64,000 nucleotides of DNA from Zygnema cylindricum (Eukaryota > Streptophyta > Zygnematophyceae > Zygnematales > Zygnemataceae), in assembly GCA_037447655.1 (NCBI GenBank), contig JBBHKE010001799.1, positions 1-64,000 of the forward strand, read 5' to 3'. The notes below the pieces were generated by a model. The model searched no databases. It saw only the letters and a program-made list of their open reading frames with translations, and was not told the DNA's origin. This document shows positions 44,840-57,700 of the stretch, piece by piece. The position numbers and the translations under genes were made by a program. Within the stretch, counting starts at the first letter, position 1; each line of letters begins with the position of its first letter.

Positions 44840-47800
44840 GCATGGTAAAAACGGAAAAACTACATGTGGGGGAAGAAACCAAAAGGATAAGCAAGGCAAA
44901 ATCAACAGATACACCAAATGATGACGGGTAAACCGAAAACACCCAAAAAAGCAAAAAACAACAAACGAAACATCAAATGAAAGAAATAAAATCTATCAAC
45001 AAAACTCCAACATAACTAAAAATCTAGGAAAAACAACCACGTAAGTCCCCGAATCTCGGAGGAGCACGAGGAGGGAGTTCCGGGACACGTCGACGATCCA
45101 TAATTGAAATAGACGATCCAAAGAGGATAGAAGCGTGCACTTGTTGTATGGGCCCCATATAAACGTTGACAATAAAAATAAGTAAGCACTGAAACATAAA
45201 GGCTCCCAAGTACGCGCTGCTCGAACGAGGGCCGACCACAAGCACGAAAGAACTCCTCCAAAGCCACACCCAAACAGAAGATAATAAGTGCGGGGTTATT
45301 GTATTTTGTTTGAAAACTGAAAACAAAGTAAGATAAAAAAATGCACGTAAAGATAGAGTGTAACATAATAAATCCTTAGTATCTAGTCGTAACTCGTAGA
45401 GTAAACTCTAATTGTACTTGTACAATATCAAGACTTGTCAATTTTCCATTTCGAAAATAAAAGGAGGTCCACGTATTGCATTGTGACATCATGAAAGGAG
45501 ATTAAGATAGATGGAGGGACAATAAGGCATAATGTGAAGTTTCTCTAAAGACTCTAATTTCATCCTCGATGCAAGAGCGTTCTAATCCCTTTTAAAGGAC
45601 TAACATCATGTGGTTTTGCAAATCCCCTTAGAAGTAATACTCGAATAAAAAACATAAATAGGAGACGTCAAGGCGCTACAACCATACGATTGGTGGAAAT
45701 GTGGGAAATTTCCACGATGTGGTGATTTATAAGTAAATGAGCTTAACACACATCAAGATACAAAAAAACGTTTAAAAGTAAACGAATAATGGAAAATTCA
45801 CTAAAGTAAAGGTTGTTTGAGGGTCAAATAGTGAGAAACTCTTATTATGGGATGGTGCATTAAGACGGGTTACGAGCTATTTTGAGATGTCTTATCCCCT
45901 CGGTCTAGTGCTCTAGCTGTTGATATGTTTTTCAGAAATTGTTTATTTATTATTAGTGGATATTTTTCTCTCAAGATATGAGATGTATATGGGATATATA
46001 TGGGATATCCTCACAATGTCTCGTCTCTCCTCCGTAGTGGATATGTTGGTTTTCACAAACCTTAATATGAAACCACTTGCAATTATCTACGAATTGATTT
46101 TCGTTAAGATTGTCGCCACCATTCTCTAATTACTCTCCTCTAGTTCGTCACATGCCCGTTTTTCCCCTTACAAGGGCCTTGGTATTGGAGCTTGGCTATT
46201 GGCTAGGCATATTATTCCACTCTACGTTTCACACATGCTCAATTGCCCACCGCCCATAGGTTTAAGCTTGGGATTATTTCTCCTCTCTCCCCTCCCTCTC
46301 TCTTATCTCTCCCCTCTCTCTCCCCTCTATCCGTCTTAGCTTTTCTTGTTTGCTAGTGCAAGTGTGTTCGTCTAATTGAAAAAATCCATTTGCTTCGCTG
46401 CTCCCATGGGGGAAAGTTATTTTTAACACACGACACTATTAGGACTATTGTTTTCGAGAGGTCATATTATTTTCGTCAAGAACTTTCACATATTATTCCT
46501 TCGCGATCTATCCATATTGTTTTGCTCGATGGTGTCTCTCGTAGTTTTGATTACATTGTATTGAAGAACCCTCGCTTGGTATTGGGTTGGTCAAGTGGTT
46601 CGACTTGTTTATGTTGAAATCAATAGATTTAGAAGGTATTTTCTAGGTCTTAATAAGGAAAAAGAAAAGCATAGGCAGCCTGCCTCCACCCCCTCTCACA
46701 GGCCCCCATACTTGTTGTGGTCACTAAAGGAAAGTGAGGAAGGTGGAGCCATGGCTGCCTAGGTTATTTGAAAGAGACAGGAAGGGAAAGGTAGGATTTT
46801 TTACCAAAAAGGTTTCGCAGAGGATTTGATCCTGGTACCTGCCGTCCGTGAAAGTAGCCGTTAGATTTTCTTATAGTATAAGAACAGTGTTGAGATATAT
46901 AGGGTGTGATAGCTATTTAAACATTGCTTAGGAACATTAATCCGATTAACGGAATTGCCGTCAGAGAACATAGTGACTAGTTGGAATATAGTGCGCACAA
47001 AACAAATGTACCAGACACTTATTTTTAACGACTAGTATTAAAAGCCGGTTTAGATGCGACGGCACACATCATTGTCGAGATCCCGAAATGGCCGCTTTGG
47101 CGGTTTTCGAGCGTGACATGACGGGGCGCCACGTGCCAAGATATGACTGGGAAGCACGAATCCCGGAGAGCATGAGGACAAGTCCGACCCGGAGAGCATG
47201 AGGACAAGTCCGAAGGAGACAGACGTCCACTCCATGACCTTGTCGTACATAGGCCGTACAGAAAGGACATCGACCATAGTACCTTTTTGTACTGAACGGT
47301 CTTCTGATTGGTTCGTACATCAGTATAGGGGTTGTGAGAGGGGTTTAAGACTTAGAGGATTGAGGAGGTAGCCGCCTCTCTCCCAACAAGCTTGTATATA
47401 AATTGGCATCTTTGCCACTTCATAACTTATCGCCTGATTTGGCGTTTTCAGTAATTATTTTTGCTGCCGACTCAGAGGAGCCCAAACTGCACAAGGGTGG
47501 AGTCAAGTTGTCTGTTTGCCTACTTGAGTAGTGGTGGTTCTAGTTGAAAGGGGGTTAGTCAAAAACTACCTAGAGGCTTCCTGGATAATGTAGCCCAATG
47601 TGTCATGAGGGACACAGAATTGCAGTTTAGTGATGGGGAGTGACCCTTGGTAAGGAGAAGCGTGATTATGCACATGACAATGTTGTAGGTGACTTTATAG
47701 ATGACTATATACGACTTGATTGTTTGGGAGTTACTTCGGACAAATGCCTTTGTAATTGAGCCGTCGAAGTTCTCGGGGCTCTCTTGGTTCTAGTCCTTAC

Positions 47801-48774
47801 TTTGTTTTTTCGCCGGGCTTATTTATTCGTGGCTATAAAGCGTGTGCAAGCCTCTATCGTCCTTAAATATACTACTGCCCTCATGGATCGTCAACGTGTT
47901 ACGTAACCCAAACCAACGTGTTTCGCCAGTTTGGTCAAGAAGTTTTTGGTATTGTACGGTATTTTGTTGTTTTATTGTTGTTTTTCCTTTCAATATTTGT
48001 TGCCGGTTTGCTCTCGTTTGTGTGTTATTTTTTTGCCTCGTTGGAAAAGGAAAAGTTATTTGTTGCAATTTCTTCAGCAGTGATGAGCCACATGTCTCCG
48101 GAGAAGGAGTTGTCAACCTGCTGCCGCTGATTTTTAGGGTTAAGCTTTTGAAGCTCATTCGTCACTGAACGCATTCGCAACTTTGAAAGTTGACAATGCT
48201 CGTGACAAGGAAATAATGCAAACCAAGATATGATGGCATGAAAGAAGGGGAAAGCAGATGATTCTAAAAAAGGTATGAAGTTGACATATCTTCAACAACT
48301 AGTGGGTACCCTGAAAGTCAATCATATATGGGATTATGTAAGCATAAGCTGTTCACTAAATTCAGTTTGATCCCATCTACAAAAGTATTCCTCACAGAAA
48401 TAAACATTTCCCGTGAAACTATAAGCCAAACAAAAAAAGACAACGGTAGCGTTAAAAAACATAAATGGTCAAACAGGCAGGAAAAACACTATCCTCTAAA
48501 TCCAACAAGACCTTAGACAAAAGTATGAAGAGGATGTGATATGATGCAACAAGACAAATTAAAGCGCAAAAGACAAAAATGTGATGTGATGTTTGCTTCC
48601 ATCCACGGTTGGTTTTTTAGTTTCATTCTTGCATTTCATGTTCAGTTCCTATCATAGAGGTACCAATCGTACGGAGGAAAATGAGTTATTTTTTCTTATA
48701 TTTTTGAACTTTTCGTAAAATTGGTATACCTTTCGTGAACAGATAAAACGTGCGAAAATTGTACGATGAATGGA
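44840..48774. other. Long gene-poor stretch
   Basis: Overlapping frames at 44996-45366 (minus), 46390-46617 (plus) and 47823-48168 (both strands) show no conserved motif. Present are a CT-rich run at 46269-46330, a TATATAAAT box at about 47394 and an exact 26-bp duplication at 47162-47213. Decayed retroelement sequence is possible but not demonstrable here. Confidence 0.4.
47162..47213. repeat. Exact 26-bp tandem duplication
   Basis: Two identical adjacent units (47162-47187 and 47188-47213) beginning CCCGGAGAGCATGAGGACAA. A TATA-like box follows at about 47394. Confidence 0.95.
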
Positions 48775-49288
48775 GTACACCGTGAATCGATATTAAACTT
48801 TAAAAAATAATTAATGTAAAATACAATTAGCGATGACGGCTCTATTTTGGGTTCAAACGCCTAACGCCAACAAATATTAGCTCTAATTTGTACATATAAC
48901 ACTAATTGTATTTGTAGCCGCGATAATCGGTGTTCACATATTCGACGCTTGAACATGTGAGAACAGGTTCTCGAGATTTTCCCTCGTCTTTATGACTGGG
49001 AATCGAATCTGAGTGCGCTTTTACATGGCGACGCACTCAATTTCTCGTCTTTATCTGAAACTTATTCTGTACGCCTGTTAAGAAAAATGAGCAGTTTTAG
49101 TGGGGACTGACAAATTCCGTACATTACACTATTTAAAAACGGTCGATATGAGAGTAATTAACGTTAATTAAATAGTACCTATATTAACATAAAACAAAAT
49201 AAAGTTATTAATTATATTATAGGTTTGAGGCTCAAAATTTGGGGGCGCCTATTTAGTGTTATTAACGCAAATAGCGATTCGCGGTGTA
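48775..49288. mobile_element. GTACACC-family element (514 bp), inverted copy of 40556-41062
   Basis: GTACACCGTGAATCGATATT at the left, AATAGCGATTCGCGGTGTAG at the right. The interior shares CTTGAACATGTGAGAACAGG and other blocks with 40556-41062 in reverse. Confidence 0.82.
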
Positions 49289-49599
49289 GAGAGATAGAGA
49301 AATATTTGAAGTGACGTCGGAGCGTGTTTCGTTTCGTTTCGATTAAGTTGTAGTAGTAAGTTTTGATTGAATGTTTTTCTATTTTGTCTTTTACTAAAAA
49401 TTAAGTGCTGGTCAACGCATTTTATAAAAAGTGCATTTTTCCCATGCGCATATTCATTATTTTTTGGCGTTTTGCGTTTGGTACCTATGTACGCTATCAT
49501 GTGTTCTTTATAAAGTTTCGCTTTGAATTAACACCATTATTGTCGCGATTGTCTTTGCCCTCTAAACACAAAACATCTCCATTTGGTTTACAATTGTCT

Positions 49600-49671
49600 A
49601 CGTCATTTGGACCAGACATAGAATAATCAACACTAATTATTCCTTGACACTAATAGCGACTCACGGTGTAC
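49600..49671. mobile_element. GTACACC-family right-end fragment
   Basis: ACACTAATAGCGACTCACGG followed by TGTAC with AACACTAATTATTCC before it. Its left partner could not be assigned with confidence. Confidence 0.6.
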
Positions 49672-50842
49672 CGACGGACATTACACACGTCTTCATACGG
49701 CTTTGAAACAACTTTCTTCACCAGAACTTGATTCACTCCGGGGAATACAGGAATGGTAATGTACTTCAAATTCATTAAAATGTGCCCGTACCAACTTCAG
49801 ATACATTTTGGGCAGTACTTCAGGTCGTCAGTCACCGAACCACATAACATAGTATTCCTGATATATGCTTACAATGCAACAAGGCCAGCATTTTGAGGAT
49901 TTCCCGGATTTCATTTCCAACAGTTTCCATCATCGACAAGTTTTTCACTACACCGGCCATGTGATATTAGATTTAATAACACAATTTTGGTTGAGACCTT
50001 TTTTGGCCAAAAGAATAAGTATTGACAGCACCATTTAAAGATGTTGACTAGTGTCCCGTCCACTTGCACTAAATGGGTATTATTAATTATAATTTTGCAT
50101 CAACTCTAGTAAATCCTTTGATGCTAGTAACGATGGGCGTCGTATATTTGCATTTTTCTCAAATTTGAACTTTGATTCCCAGGAGATTCTACAGGTGCCT
50201 GTGTGAATTTAACATGTTGCAACAAAGACAATTAATGTAAACGAGTTAAACAAACCACCAATATGAAATAAGAATTGAAATCAAAAGCACAAAAGCTGCA
50301 AAAAACAACATCAAAAATTAAAGATCCATTCCACCAGAATAAACTTCAAAAAACCAATTAAAACAACTAGGATATTAGCAACAAGACTTCGCAAGAAAAG
50401 AAAGAAAGAAAGGTATACAGTTTTACGAGGAGAAAAATATTCAGTTAACATATAAACAAAGAGAAGTTCCACAATCTAAACATAAAGCAAAAACCTAACG
50501 AGAATCAAACAAAAGTCTGACAAAATTCTTAACAAAAGTCGAACGAAAGTCTATCAAAAGTTTCACAACTAAGCTTTCGAACAGAATATTTGAACAGAAT
50601 TTTCCCTACATTCCTTAACTTCATTTCTAAACGAAAGAAATCGTGTCCACAAAAGACTATATTCCCCTCCAAAAAGAGCTTTACTTCCACTACCAGAAAC
50701 TAAAATCTACACTTTATATCTTTCGACCTTTGTTCATTTGTAGACACAAGTGGATAAGTTGCATCTTGAGTTTTACTCTAATGACCACCTGTAGAAATAT
50801 CTCGCATTTTTACTACCACCAATCATATACATTGCCTTCACA
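49672..50842. other. No recognisable gene; one terminal fragment
   Basis: Near 50043-50143 a decayed end related to 38099-38298 is present (TTTTGCATCAACTCTAGTAA, then GCTAGTAACGATGGGCGTCG). The rest is A-rich and non-coding, probably the 3' flank of the RBBP6-like gene. Confidence 0.45.
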
Positions 50843-50996
50843 CTATTTATGTTTACTAGACCGGACGAGCTCTACTCCATTTGGCTCAAACTCCATAGGC
50901 CAACGAGCATCAATATCGGAATCCCTTCCCCCTTCCCCTCTCCCTTTCCCTTTACTTTTCTTAAGTTTTCCCTTCTGAGAAGTTTCTTTCGAAACC

Positions 50997-51785
50997 TCAC
51001 GATGTTTTTTTGTGCCTTCGCTTTGTTTTGGAAGGTGCTTCCTCAGCTGATAAATCCTCAGACAAAGCCTTACTTTTCTTTTTCGATTTATTATTTTTCC
51101 CAACCATCTCTTCATCTTCGGAAACAACCAAATTTCCGTATTTTTCCAGTTTCTCATGGGTTTTTTCTATCTTATTCCCTTCCCAGTCGGCATAAGAGTG
51201 TTCAAAAGACTTTCGTTTTTTACGTCCAATAATATTGTTGCTGTGTTTGTCGATTTCGTCATCTACCTCGTATTTCGAATCACTCACCTTCTTATCTTTT
51301 CCCAAAGACTTTCGAATTTTCATTCTCTCATTGCGAATCCACCCACCATCATCTTCTTGAAATTCATCTCCACCGTCCATTTTACGATGCAAAGAATCTC
51401 TATTTTTTCTTGACTTGTCACTAAAGACGGGATCCTCGACTCTACCTATTTTTTCCCCATAAACCCCAATATTTGTAGGAGAACATTCAGACAACCTGGC
51501 ATCCAATTCATATCTCTCAAGCTCATCCTCATCCGAATGCCTTCCTAAACTCCCTTGACCTAATCGAGAACGTTTACTTTGTCGCAAACTCTTGTTACTT
51601 GTCCTCCCTTCCCAGGCCCCTCTGGCTACCTCTCCCCCCTCTTTGCTCATAGCCGATTCCTCATCTCCTCTCCCTCTCCGTTTTGAACTACTAATCCTTT
51701 GTGAAAATTCTCCCCCGTATTCTTCTGAAGGAACTTCCGGACCTCGACAAGAAATATTTTTTCGGACGTCTTTCTGTGTTCGCCA
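50997..51785 (-). CDS. RBBP6/PQT3-like: RBBP6-like last exon, charged tail with early stop
   Basis: After TTTTACTTGCAG the exon reads WRTQKDVRKNISCRGPEVPS and continues highly charged to SKTKRRHKKTS-TGA at 50997. One base before the end of the A7 run (plus-strand T7, 51005-51011) the alternate frame is open and coding-like to 50843 (HREVSKETSQKGKLKKSKGK, then DIDARWPMEFEPNGVELVRS). Lys/Arg-rich tails of this kind are usual for the family and suggest nuclear localisation. Confidence 0.88.
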   Translation of the reverse strand, partial: WRTQKDVRKNISCRGPEVPSEEYGGEFSQRISSSKRRGRGDEESAMSKEGGEVARGAWEGRTSNKSLRQSKRSRLGQGSLGRHSDEDELERYELDARLSECSPTNIGVYGEKIGRVEDPVFSDKSRKNRDSLHRKMDGGDEFQEDDGGWIRNERMKIRKSLGKDKKVSDSKYEVDDEIDKHSNNIIGRKKRKSFEHSYADWEGNKIEKTHEKLEKYGNLVVSEDEEMVGKNNKSKKKSKALSEDLSAEEAPSKTKRRHKKTS

Positions 51786-54700
51786 CTGCAAGTAAAAGCA
51801 AGAGAACAAATGGACAAAGAGAAAACATAAATTATGTAAAAGAAAACCTCAAAAAGTAAAACAAATTAGAGGGATTGTACATTGGAAGAGTGAAGTATAA
51901 CCTCATAGTTAAAAAAGATAAATAGACGAATCATAACAACACTTATGAAAAGTACCATATTATGATTTACAGTAAAAACTACCAATAACATGAACAAATA
52001 TCGATAACATAACATATATATAAGGCTGAATAATAATGAGAGGAAATCCGAGTGAAAAGTAGGAGCTTAAAGCCTCCACGAAATTGTCACTACAAGTTTT
52101 ACGAATACATGGTTACAGTTTTTGGTTCTTTTGTACAATAAAAGTATGCATTTTACTTTTTCTTTTTCGAAAAAAAATCAGGAAAATTTCCAAGCCAAAT
52201 GAAAAATGACACCGAGATCTTCATGGAGAAAACAGAAGGGAGAGGACAGACACATTAGAAGTCAAAGAAAGTTTAATAGCTAATATTTATATTATTACTA
52301 TTATGATGTGCGGGAATCGCATCAATTCAACGGGATCGAATTTTCAAACCGGACCCATAGATTTGACAAGTGGTTTGAATGTAGCAACGTCATGGATACT
52401 TAATGTTTTCCATTTACTGGTTATGGTATTGACATTACTAAAAGAGTGAACTGGAAAGGTTTCCTGGAGATTTACCCTTTAACTAATAACCAGACACATT
52501 TTACAATTTAAAAAAAAAAAAAAAATGATGATGCAATGAAATACCTTCATTTCCTCTTCCATTTCGAAAGCTTGGTCTACATCTTCCACTTCTGGCTGCT
52601 CGTTCCTGTTGTGCATATTTTCCAACAAAAAAAAGAAAAGAAAAGGAAAAAGAAAATGAAGGAAATGATTTGAGCTTGAGATATTATTTTGCGATCAAGA
52701 GCCTCTGACGTGATAGATTTTTCATGAAATTACGCACCAAAATGAACAAACCAAAAAGAACCAAGAATTTGAATCAAGAATTAAAAAGTCATAGTCGGAA
52801 ATAAACGTCCATGCCATCTTAAAATTCCTCATGATGCTCCTATTAAAAATAACAGTTCAAAAGAAATTTTCTCGTATCTTTTTGGAAATGAAAGGAAGAT
52901 TTTTTGTTATAAAGCCAAGGTCAAGATCAAGGTTTCAAATTAAACTCCAACAATGAAAATAAGGTTTTATACTTTTTACGAATGAAATTTACTTTACGGT
53001 TCATGTCCAGTTCATAGGAATGGAATTAGGTTTTACAAATATAATTGAAGTTTAGAACAAAGAATGTGGTTAAAGCTTTAGAGGAATAAAATTAACGATT
53101 ACGTAACAAAATTAGAGTTGACATTTTTCTGAAAACAAACATACTCAAGATGATGCTTGGAAATCATCATTTATGTGAAATATACAATTCTACATCTCCA
53201 ATTGTAGGTGACATAAAACATACTCATGATGATATTCAGACTGTTGAAATCGCAGTCTTCTCCTCTCTCTCTGTTCCGCGAGTTCTATTCTCCTTCGAGT
53301 CAAAAGTTGCATTTCTTCGAATTCCTCTCTGGTAAGAAGTCGAGGCTCTCGAGTTCGAGGGTCGTGATCCATCATATCCATGGGTCCCATATAATCTCTA
53401 TTACAGAAGAAAATAAAAGAAATAAACAAACCGAAAGAGCAATAAATAACAAAAACTTACCCAAAAGGACCAAACAGAAAAAAACATGTTAAAGATTTCC
53501 CTCACGACCAATCATGTGGATAAGTCCCAGATACCCACAGAGAAAAGCAACTAAAAAAAAAGAGAGAGGACAAGCAAAACGAAAATAAAAACGACAGACA
53601 AAAACTAAGAACGACTAACAAATAAAAGCAGCTGAAATGTTGAAGCAACTACAGCATTAAAGACAAAGGAGGAATTAAAAGAACCAAAAAGATGAGCAGC
53701 CACAACTTCCTCCTGTAATTTAACTCTGAGCACAATCACAGTAATCTCTAATGGTTTTCAGGGTTTTTTTTATTATTATCCTAATCCTCAGCAAAAATGA
53801 AAAAGGGGAGAGCAAGAGTCTTTTATGGTTTTTAGGTGTGTGTGTGGGAGAGAGGCAGGGAGGGAGAGGCAGAGCGACAAGAGAAGATGAAGCTTTTCCA
53901 CCATACTAAGAATAAAATAACACCAATAAAAGTAGCAAATTAAACACAGTTTAAAATTTGTGACTCTGATAGTCAAAAGATGCAGAGAAAACCAAAACTC
54001 CCATAGTTAAAACATGCAGGAAAAATCACCTGTGCATAGGAGGTCCTCCTGGATACATGGGAGGAAATGGGGGTCTATTTCCAGGATTTCCATACATTCC
54101 TCCTCCAGGTCTCATCATGGGCATATCATACATCATATGAGGAGGAGGAGCTCCATCATACATCCCACGAGGGGGAAAAGGTCTCGGATATTGGGGCATT
54201 GGAGGCATTTGAGGACCCCAGTATCCATTTTCATTTCCATATGGAGGCATGATCCCAGGGGGCACAGGACCTGTCAAAGTTTGAGAAAACGGAAAAATTA
54301 AGATTATTTTTCCAACTAAAAAGAATAACCAACATTTTTTTTTTTTTGGATAATTCTTGCCACAAACCATCAATTCGGCTTTAAAGTGCACGATTAACTT
54401 GAAATACTCTCAATCGTGTCAGCTTTTCCTTCACAGAAAATTCCTTTTAGTTCCTAAAGAAAACAACATTGTGGGATTCTCAATTGAACCGCAACGCCCT
54501 TAAAAAGTACATATGATTTCAAATGAAAAGAAAGGCAGACATCTTTCATGTTTACTCTATCGTCAACAATTTAGTTTTAATTAGGCAACACTTTGTTGTC
54601 AGGTTGAGCTGAAAAAATAAGATTAGAATATATGTGAAAAAAGAAGGAAACGTCAAATTGTTCACATTTAAGTATCATCTTGTGCCTTACAGAAAATCTT

Positions 54701-57700
54701 ACCAAACACTTTTCTGACAATGGATTTGTTAATCACTTAAAGGTTTCAAAACTATGACTTTCAAACAGACATACAAACAGAAAATATTCATAAAATTCAT
54801 TTAGTCCTCTTGACACTGTACAGCACTCGAAGATAGGGGCGACAATGCCATTGATATTTCTACAAAGAAAACGGTATAACGTTTGCGAACTCCATATGGC
54901 CACTTTCCATTACGTGGGTCACAAGCTTGAGCTTATGAAAACAGATTAGTTGTAAGCAAACATACCCAGTTTATCAGTGACAATAATAATACTTAATGCT
55001 ATATTTCAAATTAATTCCTAAAAAATGCTTTTCTATGCCCGTCTGTTTCCTTATAGAGCAATTACATTTGATAAAAATACGGTGAATCACAGTAACCACA
55101 GTTCAACCGCCATACAGAATATAATGCATATGCTATAATAACTGAAAAGTCAAGATTACATATGCTTGGCCTTGTAACGATTGTAATGAAAATTTCATTT
55201 GGAAAAGTACAGCAAATCGAATATAAAAAAGGACTACAGCGATTTTTTCCACATCAGTACTGATAATTTTTTTACTGGATATTAAAAGTAAATACTTCCG
55301 ACGGCAGCCAGTATCAGCGGGTTTTTCGTGTTATTTCTAGTTACTTCTATTTTCCATAAACGCGTTATACAAACAACCAGTGACCGTTACATTGGTTACT
55401 GACAACAATCGGGTTACTTTGCCATGTGTAATTAATTACCCTATTTAAAAAAACGTGATGTTGCTATCACCAAAGAGCAAACTATAAGTTGAAAAATTAT
55501 AGTGAAAAAAAACAAAAACAGAGTAGTGAGAAGAGGAATCCTGCATATCCCATAGGTAAAGTTCAGAAAACAGCTTGTGTTTATCAAAAGAGGCCCAACT
55601 GATGCCAGTCTGAACTTAACGACATGAATAATAACCAAAACAAAGTGAACAAATATATTTGATGGTTTTTGGGTTTTATAGTATTCGGTAAAGAGAATTT
55701 TTGGGAGTCCCGAGGTTTGACACATCGATGTAAGACATGAATTTTATAATAAATTCAACAAAACATATGTTTGAAACGAGGTTTCTGCTTTCTGCCAAAG
55801 AAGTTTAAGGGAGGTGACATACAATTTTAAGGTACTGATAACCGTGTGATTCTACTTTGTAAACGGAAAAACACAATAGATGACTAATTCGAGTTCATTT
55901 AATTTGATGTTACCCTAGACTTCACTAAAAGGTTTAGTACTGTTAACGTGCAAAAAAAAAACTGCTATCAACATCGTTGTTCTCATTAAGTGTGCCAGAT
56001 TTTTAGTATATTTAAAAAAAAGGGGAGTGCAAACTCTAAATTGTGGTACTGCGATAAATAAACCAAAACAAAAAGCTGTTGTGCTAAGAAATAAAAAAAT
56101 AACAATCCTGTTTCCATGTCAGTCATCTTTACCAAACCTCTCATTACCAAAAGGCACACAGCCTAACTACAGTTGTCTCCTTGAATAAATGACAGAGCAT
56201 ATGTCAGACGAAATTCAATGTGTAGCAACACAAGTTTTTCAAAAGGAAATAACATGCGCAAGATAAGATCAAACATTCTCACCCATATTCATATTCGGTG
56301 GGCCGTGTGCAAACATCCCCGGATATTGTGGATAATGTCCCATTGGATCCATTCCCATCATCTGTTCTGGACACTCCCATGGAGGGTGTTCAAACGACCC
56401 ACATTTGGGACAAGGATGATCGACCTGGAAAATTCCAAACAGAAAATAAAAAGGTAAAATGAATAACAAATGTGTATGGATATATATGCATGCACCGAAA
56501 GAGGAAATGATAAGTCATTCTACATTTACGAAAGAAGCACAAACAAGACATTTAGATTCCTGCGTTTTTTACCTGCCAGTAGAAAATTACCCAAGCCAGC
56601 CAACACAAAGCAGCAACCGCAATGAAACAAACTAATTTGGAACCGCTTCAATAATATCCTTTACACCATCTTTCTTTTTGTCTAATATTAATCGATGGGC
56701 AAAAATGGTGCGCTTAAAATACACTTCATTGCTACCTGAGTAAACGACACTACTTTTGTTGACGTAAAATTCTAATTGAAAAATAAAATTAAGGAACCTG
56801 TCAAAATGCTGCGCACTCACTTAACTAGCATTCCCCACACGATGATGGGTAGAAAAAAAGACGTAGCAAAATGAGTGTTATTAATTCTATTAGTGAAGAA
56901 CGATATAGTTGAAAGTACCAGTAATCTCCTATGCATTGCAAGTGGCTCTATACAAGCTCTCATGGTCCATTCACCAGGTTTACGATGATTTGGAGGACAA
57001 ATATTCGGCATCAAAGATTGGTCAGAATGATGTTTTCAATAATTTGAGAATTCAGTCAATCATTGGGATACCATCTACCACCATTAGTGTGGGTAGAAAA
57101 AAGACGTGAACGGTATTCAGTGTAAACAGATGTGAAGGACCTAACATTATTTGGGCTCGATAAACAGTGTGTAACACTAATAGTCATTAAGAGATGTACG
57201 TGAGAAATATTTTAAACATCGTGCATTGTCCACGCAGCTAAGGGGATTTGATTTTGACATTATCGTTAACTCCTCAAGAACTGCAACATAGACATATACC
57301 CATTTATTCCGTCTCACACACTGTCGCAAAAGCATCCACGATGTCAAACGTGAAAATGTTCGGAAAAAGTACAGAAGAAATTTGCCTTGTATAAGTAAAA
57401 TGCAAAAGGCAACAAAAATTTTGCATGCTCACCTTCCCGTACATAAAAGGTGGAGGCTCCATTCCCATATCTGCACACCCACTCAAAATCCAGTGAACCC
57501 TTTTCTCACTTAAACCCTTCAGACATCCTCTCACTTGCACAAGAACCGGGTCATGTTAAAATAAAAACCGCTCCAATTTGATTTAAAACAAGGAGATAAT
57601 ACGAAGTCCTTTGCATTGTTACCTGCAGGTGGAGCTCGGTTTTTTTTCTTCTTCTTAGTTCCTGATTTATTACGGTCAACCACCCTCAAACAAAATATTA

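Noticed and set aside
44996-45366. Three overlapping minus-strand frames with Cys/Trp/Phe-rich products
   Set aside because: Composition is that of non-coding sequence; no reverse-transcriptase or other motif survives inspection.
46190-46210. TTGGTATTGGAGC, like a copia primer-binding site
   Set aside because: No LTR before it and no gag or pol motif after it could be recognised.
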